Shown here: one piece after another, positions 23,661 to 34,312 of the stretch | Numbering within the stretch: position 1 is the first letter of the stretch | How the letters are laid out: each line of letters opens with the position of its first letter | Origin: Hyparrhenia diplandra | Taxonomy: Eukaryota > Streptophyta > Magnoliopsida > Poales > Poaceae | Direction of reading: 5' to 3' | Assembly (NCBI GenBank): GCA_015847255.1 | Contig: JADLZK010012248.1 | Location: forward strand, 806,001-870,000 | Length of the DNA: 64,000 nt | Translations under genes and position numbers: made by a program | The notes under the pieces: generated by a model | What the model saw: only the letters and a program-made list of their open reading frames with translations | Told to the model about the DNA's origin: nothing | The model's database searches: none

Positions 23661-25071
23661 ATCAAAAATCTTGAAATGGATCATTAAAGTATATCTCATC
23701 TAATTCATTTAATTTATTTATTTCATCAGGCTTATCAAGTTCATAGAAAATTTTAAGACGTTGACCATTTACCTTGAATAACTTACCTTCGGAGTCTTGT
23801 AGAGTGATTGCTCCATGTGATGATGAATTTACTACCTTGAAAGGTCCTTCCCATTTACTCCGAAGTTTTCCATGCCCGAATAATCTTACACGGAATTAAA
23901 GAGTAATACGATCTCACGGAGTGAAAGTTTTTATCTTTATCTTCTTGTCATGCCATCTCTTGGTTCTTTCTTTATAAATCTTGGCATTATGATAAGCTTT
24001 CTCTCTCCATTCCTCCAATTCGATAATTGCATTTTTCTTTGAATTCTGAAGCATCGAGATTCATATTCCATCTCTTGATTGCCCAAGTGAGCTTTAAACT
24101 CAAGCTCTACATGGGCAAATGACAGTCTTTCCATAAACAAGTTGATAAGGTGTCATTCAATTGGTGTCTTGTACGCTGTCCTGTATGCCCATAGTGCTTA
24201 CGGAAGTCTATCCTTCCATTTAGTTCCCATTTCTTCAACTTTTTTTTCGCAAAATATTCTTGATACATTTTATTTGAAGTCTACGCTTGACCACTTGTTT
24301 GAGGGTGGTAAGTCTGTAGCAATATTATGACGAACTCCATGCTTCAATAAATATTGTCGAACTTTTTATCAATGAAGTGGCTTCCTCCGTCGCTAATTAC
24401 CATTCGAGGTACTCCAAACCTTGGGAATATAGTTTCTTCAAACATCTTGATTGAACTTCTACCATCTGCATTCTTGCATGGCAAAGGTTCTACCCATTTT
24501 GAAACATAGTCCCTTTGCTACTAAGATATATTCATAGTTTCGGATTTTGGAAATGGTCCCATGTAATCAATTCCCGGACATCAAAGAGCTCAATCAACGG
24601 AGATTAGTTGTCGAGGCATAGCATCTCTTGTATTTATATTCCCGTGCCTCGACAAGCTCCACATCTTCGGATGAAATCTTTTGTGTCTTGATACATGGTA
24701 GGCCAGTAAAAAATCCTGCTTGCCAAATCTTTGCATGTGTTACGAATGCCCCATAATGACCTCCATATGGTGATGAGTGACATCTTTCAATAATTTGCAA
24801 TCCTTTACATTTGGCACACATCTTCCGAGTAGTCCATCGGCACATACTCGAAGAGGTATGGATCATCCCATAAGTGGTGACGACTTTCATAAATAAGCTT
24901 CTTCTTATACGCCCTTGGTGTTACATATCCCGCAACCATAAAATTAACAAGATCTCGCATACGAGGGGATCGGTATGGGTTATCCGATAAAACATATCGC
25001 CCCCGAAAGTGAGTCATTAATAGGCAATTCATTTGGTTTCTCAAATTGCATTCTAGATAAATGATCAGCAA
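23661..25071 (-). pseudogene. Athila-like integrase, frameshifted
   Basis: Minus-strand fragments cover the integrase. The N-terminal H2C2 part lies at about 24890-24740 (PYLFEYVPMD, CKGLQIIERCHSSPYGGHYG). Core fragments follow. The C-terminal domain is at about 23880-23700 (LRSKWEGPFKVVNSSSHGA, then GKLFKVNGQRLKIFYE). Several stops and frame changes separate them. The product would insert element cDNA into chromosomes. Confidence 0.82.
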
Positions 25072-26560
25072 TAGAATTCTCTACTCCTTTCTTATCTTTA
25101 ATTTCTAAATCAAATTCTTGGAGTAACAAAATTCATCTTATCAAACGTGGTTTAGCATCTTTCTTGGTGAGCAAATATTTCAAAGCAAAGCATGATCGGT
25201 GTAAACAATCACTTTAGCTCCTACCAAGTAAGATCTAAACTTATCTATAGCATAAACAACTGCTAGCAACTCTTTTTCGTAGTAGTATAATTAAGTTGTG
25301 GTCCAGTCAAAGTTTTACTAGCATAAGCAATAGCATGATGTTTCTTGTCTTTAGTTTGTCCTAACACGCCCCACAAAGATAATCACTTGCATCACACATA
25401 ATTTCAAAAGGCAAAGACCAATCGGGGGTTGAATAATTGGTGCGTAAATAAGAGCCTTTTTTTCAATCTTTCAAAAGCTTTAAGACAAGCATCATAAAAA
25501 CAAAGGGAACATCTTTGGCTAACAAGTTTGGTAAGTGGTCTAGCAATATGTGAAAAAATCTTTTATAAATCTACGATAAAAACCAAAGCATGGCCTAGAA
25601 AACTTCTTATCCCTTTAACATTCACAGGGGAGGTAACTCGTTCTATAACTTCTATTTTTGCTTTATCAACCTCTATTCCCCTTTCTGAAATAAGATGACC
25701 AAGCACTATTCCTTCTCTAACCATAAAATGACATTTTTCCCAATTAAGGACTAAGTGCTTTTTCTCACATCTTTGCAAAACTCTATCTAAGTTTTCTAGA
25801 CAATCATCAAAAGTTTTTTTTCCATATACGTAAAAAAATCATCCATGAAAACTTCCATAATCTCTTCAATCATTTCAGAAAATATAGACATCATACATCT
25901 TTGAAAAGACGTTGGTGCATTACATAACCCAAAAGACATTCTTCTATAAGCATAGGTTCCATATGGGCATGTAAAAGTGGTTTTGCTTTGATCACTAGGG
26001 TGGATTGGAATTTGGTGATATCCGTAATATCCATCAAGGAAACAAAAGTAAGAATGCTTTGCCAATCGTTCTAACATTTCATCAATGAAAGGCAAAGGAA
26101 AATGATCTTTCCTTGTGGCTTTATTTAATTTTCTATAATCTATGCACATTCTCCATCCCGTAACTTGATTCTTTGAGGAATCAATTCATTCTTATCATTC
26201 TTAACAAACTGTCATGCCTCCCTTCTTAGGCACAACTTGAACAGGGCTTACCCACTCACTATGTGGCACGGGATAGATAATCCCTGTAATAACTTAAGAA
26301 CTTCCTTCTTAACTACATCTCTTATCGCATTAGTCAGTCTTCTTTGGGGTTCTATAGATGGGGGTATATCTCGTATCCGTAGGAATACGATGAGTGCAGA
26401 GAGCAGGACTAATTCCTTTTTAAATCATCGAGTGCGTAGCCTAAGGCTCGCCGATGTTTTTCTAAGACGATTATCACCGAGAGTCCGATCCGGTGTAAGT
26501 TTATCATTTATGATCACTTTGGAGACTCTGAATCTTGATTTAGGAAAGCATAAGTGAGGC
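25072..26560 (-). pseudogene. Athila-like reverse transcriptase and RNase H, frameshifted
   Basis: The best segment, 26149-25796, encodes MCIDYRKLNKATRKDHFPLP, FGLCNAPTSFQRCMMSIF and the catalytic FMDDF motif (the YVDD equivalent). Upstream fragments (about 26560-26160) include GIIYPVPHSEWVSPVQVVPK-type sequence. Downstream, 25778-25563 gives the connection domain (KKHLVLNWEKCHFMV, GIVLGHLISERGIEVDKAK). RNase H follows at about 25400-25100, with HAIAYASKTLTGPQLNY and VYTDHA. Frameshifts break it into pieces in this assembly. Confidence 0.88.
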
Positions 26561-27345
26561 CTGGTGGTAAAGGTTTAAGTTCAATAGGAGGTCTCGGTGG
26601 ATTCTCAAATTCATCTAAAGGTTCTGAAGTAGTAGGATTTTCATCCTCTTCTTCAATAAAAAATTTCGAATCATCTTCTTGATTGGATTCCACGAAATAT
26701 TCTACGGTGGCCTCTTTAACTTCCTCCATAGGATGCAGTTACGGACAAGACTCGGATTTAGCATGAATAGCTTGGATGATAGGTAATGAAATTTGAAGAT
26801 CTTTGTCTATTTGAAAATCTAAATCTCAGGGTTGTCCTTTAAAAGTAAGCTTTTCTATTGGTTGTCCTATCGAAGGTCAAACTCCATGATATCAAAGATA
26901 TAGAAACTAAGATGTACCATGATGTTATTCACCTTGATTGGTAAGACATAAAGAATTCACGAACTTTGAATAACTTGTCACGAAGGTGTTAAAAGTAATT
27001 TTGTAGTGGAACTCAATGGCATATTTTTGAGAAGATCTTGAACAAAGGATAATGCCATGATGTTTATCCCCACTATAGGATTATAAAGAGCATCAAATGG
27101 ATCTTTATCAACTTGGCGGCAAATAGGTACGTAAGGTGAATCCAAACGGATCACATCGGAGGAAAGCTCGATTCTTACGTCCATTCACTACTAATGATTG
27201 AGACAAGTTCTTACGTAGTTCCTTTCAAATGTGTTAAATCGGGAAGAATCTATAGGATAAGATTATGATGATCTATTCTTCTCGAGATTTAAATCGATAT
27301 TTCGAGGTATTTTCATAATCGTAAAGAGATCATCCTCGATATCAT
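26561..27345 (-). pseudogene. Athila-like gag C-terminus and protease region
   Basis: Minus strand 27184-26978 carries SPYVPICRQVDKDPFDALYN followed by PIVGINIMALSFVQDLL, a block conserved in Athila-type polyproteins next to the protease. 26729-26514 encodes an acidic linker ending RPPIELKPLPPGLTYAFLN, which normally precedes RT. The part between is broken by stops. Confidence 0.75.
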
Positions 27346-28125
27346 TTAAGAAGTCGAGATTGAAGTAACCTCTGGTTCTTCTAAAGGTTCCGGATTATTT
27401 GGATGTGGTAAAGGATTTGGAATAGAATTGGATTCAGCTAATCTCTCATCTTCTATTATTTCTTCTATTTGTAAAGATTTTCCTGCAGTTGGATCATCCT
27501 CCTTGTTCTCCATTTTTTTGTTTAGGATAGCAATGCATTCAGGGGGTGAAAGGTGAATGAAAGATCCATTCGCAGAAGTATTAAGATATTTTCTTGATTT
27601 TCTATTCAGACCAATATAAAAGTGTTGAATTAGAACATGGTCTGGTATGGCGAGATTTGGTCCGGATTTGGAAAGAAGATCATATCGTTCCCAATAGGCA
27701 CTCAGAGATTCATCATGATTTTGTTTTGAGGATAGGATTGAGAGCCTAAAGTTAACTAGTTTTGACATGGGAAAGAAATCAGCACAAAATTCAGTTAAAC
27801 AAGTTTCCCAATTGCCAGCCATTCTTTCTCTATTTCTATTGTACCATTGGCGAGCTTTTCCTTTCAAAGAGAATGGAAAGAGCGTCCAAAGGATTGTTTT
27901 AGGGGACATGCCTTCAATATGTAGACATTTACATGTCTCCTCAAAAGTTTGGAGATGAATAAAAGGATTTTCGTCTAATTCTCCAGAGAAAGTATGGTTT
28001 TGGACCATCTCTATCAACCTGGGGCGAAACTCATAGGATCTAGCTTGAATAGGTTCAGATGATAGCACAGGTCTACAAGCTTGCCCATTGGGTGCTAAAT
28101 TTTTGTAAAGAGGGGTAGTATCCAT
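27346..28125 (-). CDS. Athila-like gag protein (longest intact frame of the window)
   Basis: A 259-residue open frame begins at ATG 28125, about 100 bases inside the primer site, and starts MDTTPLYKNLAPNGQACRPV. The Retrotrans_gag region is clear: FSGELDENPFIHLQTFEETC near residue 50, then LFPFSLKGKARQWYN and LTEFCADFFPMSKLVNFR, and HDESLSAYWERYDLL near residue 140. Gag forms the particle core. The frame ends with a stop after PEVTSISTS, shorter than a full Athila gag-pol, so it is probably truncated relative to the ancestral polyprotein. Confidence 0.85.
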   Translation of the reverse strand: MDTTPLYKNLAPNGQACRPVLSSEPIQARSYEFRPRLIEMVQNHTFSGELDENPFIHLQTFEETCKCLHIEGMSPKTILWTLFPFSLKGKARQWYNRNRERMAGNWETCLTEFCADFFPMSKLVNFRLSILSSKQNHDESLSAYWERYDLLSKSGPNLAIPDHVLIQHFYIGLNRKSRKYLNTSANGSFIHLSPPECIAILNKKMENKEDDPTAGKSLQIEEIIEDERLAESNSIPNPLPHPNNPEPLEEPEVTSISTS

Positions 28126-28223
28126 TTGGATAATGATTTTAGAATAAGATAAAATAAAAAGGAAAATCTAAACTAATGATATGATACAAGATTTAGATTA
28201 GCTCGGATAATCAACAAACCGTT

Positions 28224-28242
28224 CTCCCACGCAACGGCGCCA
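28224..28242 (-). promoter_or_regulatory. Primer-binding site of the Athila-like element (Asp-tRNA type)
   Basis: The minus strand reads TGGCGCCGTTGCGTGGGAG about ten bases inside the 5' LTR. It matches the aspartate-tRNA primer site usual for Athila elements apart from small differences. Confidence 0.82.
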
Positions 28243-28252
28243 AATAAATGCT

Positions 28253-29532
28253 TGTTGGTAAAAGTTATCCTACGTAATTATTTATAAATTTGTATAGTGC
28301 AAGTTTAACGTAAACGATGAGCACTTCACCCGGGGGTTTAAATATCGAATCCACGGGGAGAATGGTGTGGGAATACTGAGGCAAGAAACTAATCCCCTCG
28401 AGATAATAGAAAGGAACGGGAGTTCGGATAAAAGGTGAGAAGAATTCTATGGTCGTCTAGCTTATACTCTTGTAAGGCTTATAGATATTCTTTAATGGGG
28501 ATCGTACTCAAGAGAAGGTAAGGGCGAAACTTACTATCTCCCAAAGACTCGATCCTACGAATCCTATCTATGGGATGTGGAATACAAAGGACTCAATGGT
28601 ACTTTGTCACTACCACGATCTACCACTATCCGGCAGGTAGGGAGCAATTATGAGTTATCTAGTATAGACACCACGTCTACACTAGAGGTAACAACTTCAA
28701 TTCAAGAGCGACAAGAATCAAAGTACTCTAATGAGTCATAAACCAAAAGAAATATAAATAAGTGAACTTACTCAACTATAAGGTTAATCCACCAAAGAAG
28801 TCTCAAGATCAAGTGCAATGAAGCCTTTGATCCCGAGAGGTACAAGCGTAGAGAGTCACCAGCCAGATCCGGTACTTCTCCTTACTTCTCCTCAACTCTT
28901 CTAATTATCTCTCAAGAACAGATCTAGAACTCTAATCAAGTTCTTTGATCTATCTCTCAACTTTCTACTAATCTCTCTCAACTTGATCTAGCTCTTCTAA
29001 TTAGAGAGGTATGGCTCTAGCTATGATCGAATGAGTCCGATGAATAATGATTTTCATGCCTAAGGCGGAGGTAGGACCCTCCTTATATAGTCTGGCGGAT
29101 GAATCTTTGGCCCTTGGATCAAACCGACTTCAATAACGGCGTAGATGCAACCACAAGGTCGGTGGTGAACCGACATAAGAGGGAGAGGCCAACAGGTGGG
29201 ACCCACCTGGCGGCCGCCAGTGTGGGCCCTGGCGGGCGCCAAGGCCAGGGGTGGGCCCCGCCTGTCGGGTCTTTTCCCGTGTCTTCTCGGTGTCTTCTAG
29301 AATGTTTTAGTTCACCTTTCGGATCAAAAGTCTTCTACGGTAAATCTTCTTATTATGTGGGGGTTTTCTCTCAATTTCACGGTATTTTCCTGTTAAGTCC
29401 CCGAAAAGATATAAATCACCAAAACTCGTGGAACTTTATCAGTATAACACCTATTCTATGCCTTCTATTCTTTTTATACCTTTATTATGTATTTAATTGA
29501 CACATAAAAACATGGCTTAAGAGGTGTCAACA
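28253..29532 (-). repeat. 5' LTR (right copy) of the Athila-like element
   Basis: 1280 bp, nearly identical to 19929-21214. It holds the LTR promoter: a TATATAAG box on the minus strand at about 29082-29089. Differences between the two LTRs sit mostly at CAG/CTG positions, e.g. cccagaggt versus cccgagaggt. Confidence 0.93.
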
Positions 29533-29780
29533 AGGAACGAGTCTCAACTCGGAGTGTCGAAATCAGTCAAGACTTGACCTATTATGATGAACCAGCCAGG
29601 GTGTTAGACACCAAAGAAAGGGTCACGAGGGGCAAGGTAGTTAAGCAGTACAAAATTCTTTGGGGAAATCATGGAGAGAATGATGCAACATGGGAGACGG
29701 ACGAGTATCTTCTACGGAATTACCCGCGATTCTATAAAAACTGGTTAGTGTCGCTGAATCTCGGGATGAGATTCTTTTTA
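29533..29780 (+). pseudogene. Chromovirus pol, 3' part: chromodomain
   Basis: The integrase tail resumes after the nested element (target duplication AGGAA, then cgagtctcaactcgg). It encodes LTYYDEPARVLDTKERVTRG followed by VVKQYKILWGNHGENDATWE, a chromodomain with the aromatic and W..H....ATWE features that bind modified histone tails and direct integration to heterochromatin. The end of the frame runs to the polypurine tract. Confidence 0.87.
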
Positions 29781-29792
29781 GGGGGAAAGATT
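29779..29792 (+). promoter_or_regulatory. Polypurine tract of the chromovirus
   Basis: TAGGGGGAAAGATT stands directly before the 3' LTR start TGTAACACCC. Confidence 0.85.
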
Positions 29793-32700
29793 TGTAACAC
29801 CCTAGGTGTTAAGCATCTTTAAAGCATGATCATTTGCATAGCATCATCATCATTTCATGCATAAGCAAGTGCATAATAGCTTTTATTTGAGTTGTTCTAA
29901 TTTTATGCTTGCTTGACCTAGCTATTATAGAATCCTTGCTATAATCATGTTTTGGACCTAGATTGTTTGTAGATGTATTTTTATCATAATTTAGGACCAT
30001 GTTTGAGCTTGTGATTCAATTTAGAAATTTTTCATAAAATAGCCCTAGTGTGTCAAACCTATTTGACCCATTTTGAAACTCTTTTCAAAAGTGCTTGATA
30101 GAAGGGTTTTTAGCAAAAAAGTTTCTTTAGATGAAATGAAGTACTTTTTGTGTGGAGCAAATGATCTGTTGTGATTTTCTTGTGAAAAGGTTTTGAAATG
30201 ACCCAAATAGAGCCCCCAAGTTTGAGTCAAACTTGAGTCAAATTCAAACCCTGATTTTTGGGTGTTTTAGTGAACCTTTCTGTTTTTGATTTTTAGTTTC
30301 AAATCTAGGCCGAATTAGAAGATGGTCATGTTGAGAGTTTTGTAGCTTATGAAATTCTCTACAAAATTGGTGTTTTGACTTTTTCCAAATTCTACACGAA
30401 TCTCGATGCACAGGCCAAAAACCGTCCGCTGGTTCGGAAAAAAGCAGTAGGAGGGGACTTGTCGGCTCGCCGCCGGCCGACACCGCTTGGCGTCGGCGTG
30501 GCGCTCGCTGCGCGGACGCCGATGTACGGCCCAGATAGGACGTTACGGGTCGGCGCCGCGATAAAATAGGACGCCGCGCGCGCGCCCTAACGCTAGCTTC
30601 ACTCCACCACCGCCGCCCGGCCGCTCGGCGTGGAGAAATCGCCGCCCGCTGGCCATCGCCCGTCGATCGGCGCCGCCGCCGTGGTTCATCGCCGTTGCCA
30701 CACCAAACCACCCCAAATCCCATCCCTAGCTCCGCTACTTCGTCCTCTACTCCAAACCGGCGAATCGAGGTATAGGTCGAGGTACGGACCCTATTTCCCT
30801 TTTTCGGCGGCCCGGGGTGAGACCGCCATGGCACTTTGTCGGGGCAAGCTCACACCGAGCTCATAGATCGAAGTTTCGACCGTGCTAGTTCGTGTTTCAT
30901 GATCGCCTAGAGGTGCTTGAGCTCTCGAGCTAGATGGTTGAGTAAGAGTCGCCGTCGTTTCACGACGGCGTCGTCGCCGACGCTGATGCCCGCGGCCCGC
31001 CCGTCACGCCCATCCGTTTTTCGCCGCCGTTGCTCGTTGAGCATGGAATGGCTTTGCATGTCTTAGTTAAGTCAAGAGGAGTCGAGCGGGTCTTGGTTCA
31101 TCCCGTCGAGCACCGGAGCGCCGGTTCGCCGCCCCAGCGCCGCCGTCGCCGCCGCCGCCGTAGGTCGGCGCTAGAGCCGATTTCGGTTGGGGAAAATGGT
31201 ATGGATCGATAGCTCTTGTCGAGGAAGCCGTAGGTGCCCTTGGTTCGCCGGAAACTCATCGCCGGTGGAGATCCGTCGCACCCGCCGCCCGGGCTCTGCT
31301 TTGTCTCGCTGACAGCCGGGCCCCACATCCATTTCTTTTTCTTATTCTTTTTTCTGTTTTTCCGGTTTGCATGAAAAGCTTTGGAAATTCATATCTTGGT
31401 CATTTTAAGTCCAAATTGAGTGAGACAAATTTTGCTGTGCTTGTTAGAATATAGGCTACAATATAAAATTATGAAATCCTATTTTCAGAGAACATTTATA
31501 TAGAGTTTTATTTATGGCTAGAAATGTATGGAAATTGGAGAAAATCATATCTTTTAATTGGTACAAGATAAAAATATGCTTTCTGTATGAATAGTGCTTG
31601 TTTTTGTGAGTAGAATCTAGGAAAAATATCTTGCATGATATGTTCTGTAGAAGAAATGTGATTTTCTATTTATGTGCTTTTTTCTTTGTATGATCTTTAG
31701 AAATTCATAGAAAAATAAATATTAGGGTTTTGAGTGTAAAACTTGTTGTGGTGGTTCTTGATAGGTTTGAGTAGATGTTCATACTCAGAAATCTGTTGTT
31801 TGACACTTTTTCATAGTACAAAGTATTTTCATGCCTAGGTTTGTTGCCAACTTGTCATTTTTGTATAGGGCTGTTTAAGCATGATCTTGCCATGATATTG
31901 TTATGGTAGTTATTACATTCGAGTAGGGATGCTCTGGTAATTTTTGTTGATTTTTGTGAGGTAGTTTTATATTTATCATAATTGTGGTGCATGGAAAATA
32001 GGCTAGAAATATATGCTTATATGTTCATATTGGGTAATTGTATTTTTATTATATGTTCTTAGCATGTTGATGATCTGTTAGTAAGCTTGGCTTAGTTAGA
32101 TCTGAAGTTTCTACATTTTCTTGTTCTAGCATTTTATCTATTTAAAGTGCGCCAACGTAGTGTTTACTAGGGTTTGTTATTTCATGTACTTTAATTTATC
32201 TTTTGGCAGGTTCAGTAAGTTTATTTGATAGATAGTTACTTGATTTACTTGCTGGTGTAGTTTGAAGTATGTTGCATGAGTAGTTTTAAAGATATGGAGG
32301 TTGTAAGTGGTGTTTGGGCTGAAAAAGAGTCTCTGTTTTTCCCAATTTCGAGGCTGTTAGGCTTGGATTTAGTTCTGGGTGCTGTGGAATGTTTTGTAGG
32401 AAATGCATTTAGATTTCAATAGAGTCCTAGTTTCTTTGGATTTGGAGTTGTAGAACTCCCCTGTGAGATTGTTTTAGTGACAGACTGTCGTGCTGCCATT
32501 TTCTGTTAGATAGAGAGATAGGATGTGTTGTTAATGTGGCGTGCAAGTGTTTCTTGTGTGGTTTAAGTTATGTTTTGCAGAGAGAGAGATGCACTTATTA
32601 ATAGCTTGCATCATGAAGCATCCATTCATTGTGCATACTTTATTTTATACAAGTTAGGGTTCATGCAATTGTATTTATCTCTTTTCTCCATCATATGCAT

Positions 32701-34312
32701 CATCTCGGGATCGGGGGAGGTTACGGAGGAGCTGATCGAGGAGCCAAGGGAGCTGCTCGCTGGGAGTGCAGTCCGGAGGAGTCATCGGAGGAGAAGGATC
32801 GACCGACGAGTGGATCGAGTGCCCGGGAGCACGTTCCTACGACGTTCTGCGAGGCAAGCCCCCGGAGCATTCTGCCCTTTCCTATCCTTCCAAATTAAAT
32901 TGATTTGAGTCCTTTTATATGTTTGATGCATTACGTTTAGGAAATGGTTGAAACCTATTCCTTGCTGAATTTGTTACCCTATCCTAGTAGCAGAGTCTAG
33001 ATTAATGCTCAGTACCATGGTTGCAGTAGACAGTGATTCCGGTCACTTAAGGTTATGTTGTGTACAATCACATGGGTGATTGTCAAGCTGCTGAGAACCT
33101 GATAAATAAAACATGTGAGGTTGGGTGGAGTTTGTGGTCCTTTCCACCTGATCGATTAAGGACTCATACTTTATCGGAATGTGATCGGAAGTTGAACATA
33201 CACGGCATATAGTAGGCTCAGCGGGGTTGTGAGCCCACGAAACTTCGCAAGATTGTTATGGGCGGCCATGCTCGCTCTATCGCTCCTCCTTTGGCGTTGG
33301 TTGCGGAGGGGTTTGTTATTGGGTGCAAGATGATGCGCACGATGATGTCGGTCACGTTGCATGCTCACTTGGCACCCGAGAAGGAGGGTAGCCGGCAAGA
33401 CCAAGACTTTTACGTCCCGTAACACCTTGAAGAGTGATCGGGTCTACCTTTGCAAAGTAGACTTGGTGTGTGTCAAGGTATTCGCCAGCTGGTTTGCAAT
33501 CGATTCGAATCGCCATCTCTCCTGGATAGTGAGAACCCGGTTATGTCCACGGCAATGTAGTCTTAATCACTATAACTTAAATGTCTTCATTCATGTTGCA
33601 GTAAGTTATATCCCGATCCAGTTACTTATCTTTGTTATTTATTCTCTTGAGCAATGTTTAATCTTGACAACACGGGATCTATGTTATGTAAGTAAATAAT
33701 AACCCCGTTAACTTGGAATAATTAAGTAGTATGTGTAGGCTCACTAAACAACCTTATTTTGCGAAAAGAAATGTGAGTCATTTGAACCCCGGATAAAGCC
33801 TAGCATAATCCTTGGAGTCTTTTATTTTATTATGGACGGGTAAGTCTAATTTGAGTATTTTGTACTCGGGGTTTTATTCCGTTGTTGCAGGTGATCATAT
33901 TTACCATGGTTATTGTAAGTCTTGTTTGTTTTCTCGTTGATGAAGAGTAAGGCCCCGGGCAAGGCATATCCATATCCCCGTCTCATCATGCTCTGAGGGA
34001 TGACTATCTATTGGCACTATCTTATATTTGTTTTCATCAAAACTACTTTGGTTTTTCGCAAACTATCGCTTCCGCACAATGAACCTGAGTTTGTAATAAA
34101 TTATACTTTGCACTCGATATTTTAATATATCGAATTTGGTTTGAAAAACACGCGGATTTTACTACCAATTTGAATGATCCTGTTATGCGTTGTTGATGAG
34201 TTTGAAATCACTCGAGATTTCGAATACGGGTTTATATGGACTCAAGTACAGATTGCGATTGCCGGTGATTGCGACTTATACTTGATTTCTTATAAATTGG
34301 TCGGCTCATCAC
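29793..34312 (+). repeat. 3' LTR of the chromovirus
   Basis: 4520 bp aligned to 9099-13560, with the TATA-like gcgataaaatagg near 30560. It ends TCATCAC against GAAGC (34313-34317). The final A of the LTR seen at the 5' copy is missing here. Confidence 0.92.

Larger units (their letters stand above)
19929..29532 (-). mobile_element. Athila-like Ty3/gypsy LTR retrotransposon on the minus strand
   Basis: It has LTRs of about 1.28 kb at both ends, flanked by AGGAA (19924-19928 and 29533-29537). On the minus strand the order is LTR, an Asp-tRNA-type primer site, gag, protease, RT, RNase H, integrase, a long 3' region and a polypurine tract. The gag, the protease block DPFDALYNPIVGINIM and the primer site are characteristic of the Athila lineage of grasses. 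It inserted inside the chromovirus pol gene, so it is the youngest layer. Only gag keeps a long open frame. Confidence 0.93.
9099..34312 (+). mobile_element. Ty3/gypsy chromovirus (Tekay-like) LTR retrotransposon, with an element nested inside
   Basis: It is bounded by two long LTRs beginning TGTAACACCCTAGG and flanked by GAAGC on both sides (9094-9098 and 34313-34317), a 5-bp target duplication. The order is LTR, methionine-tRNA-like primer site, an extra coiled-coil ORF, gag, protease, RT, RNase H, integrase, chromodomain, polypurine tract, LTR. Integrase after RT plus a C-terminal chromodomain defines a chromovirus. The long LTRs suggest the Tekay/Del clade, which is my inference. An Athila-like element occupies 19929-29532; without it this element would be about 15.6 kb. 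Confidence 0.93.
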
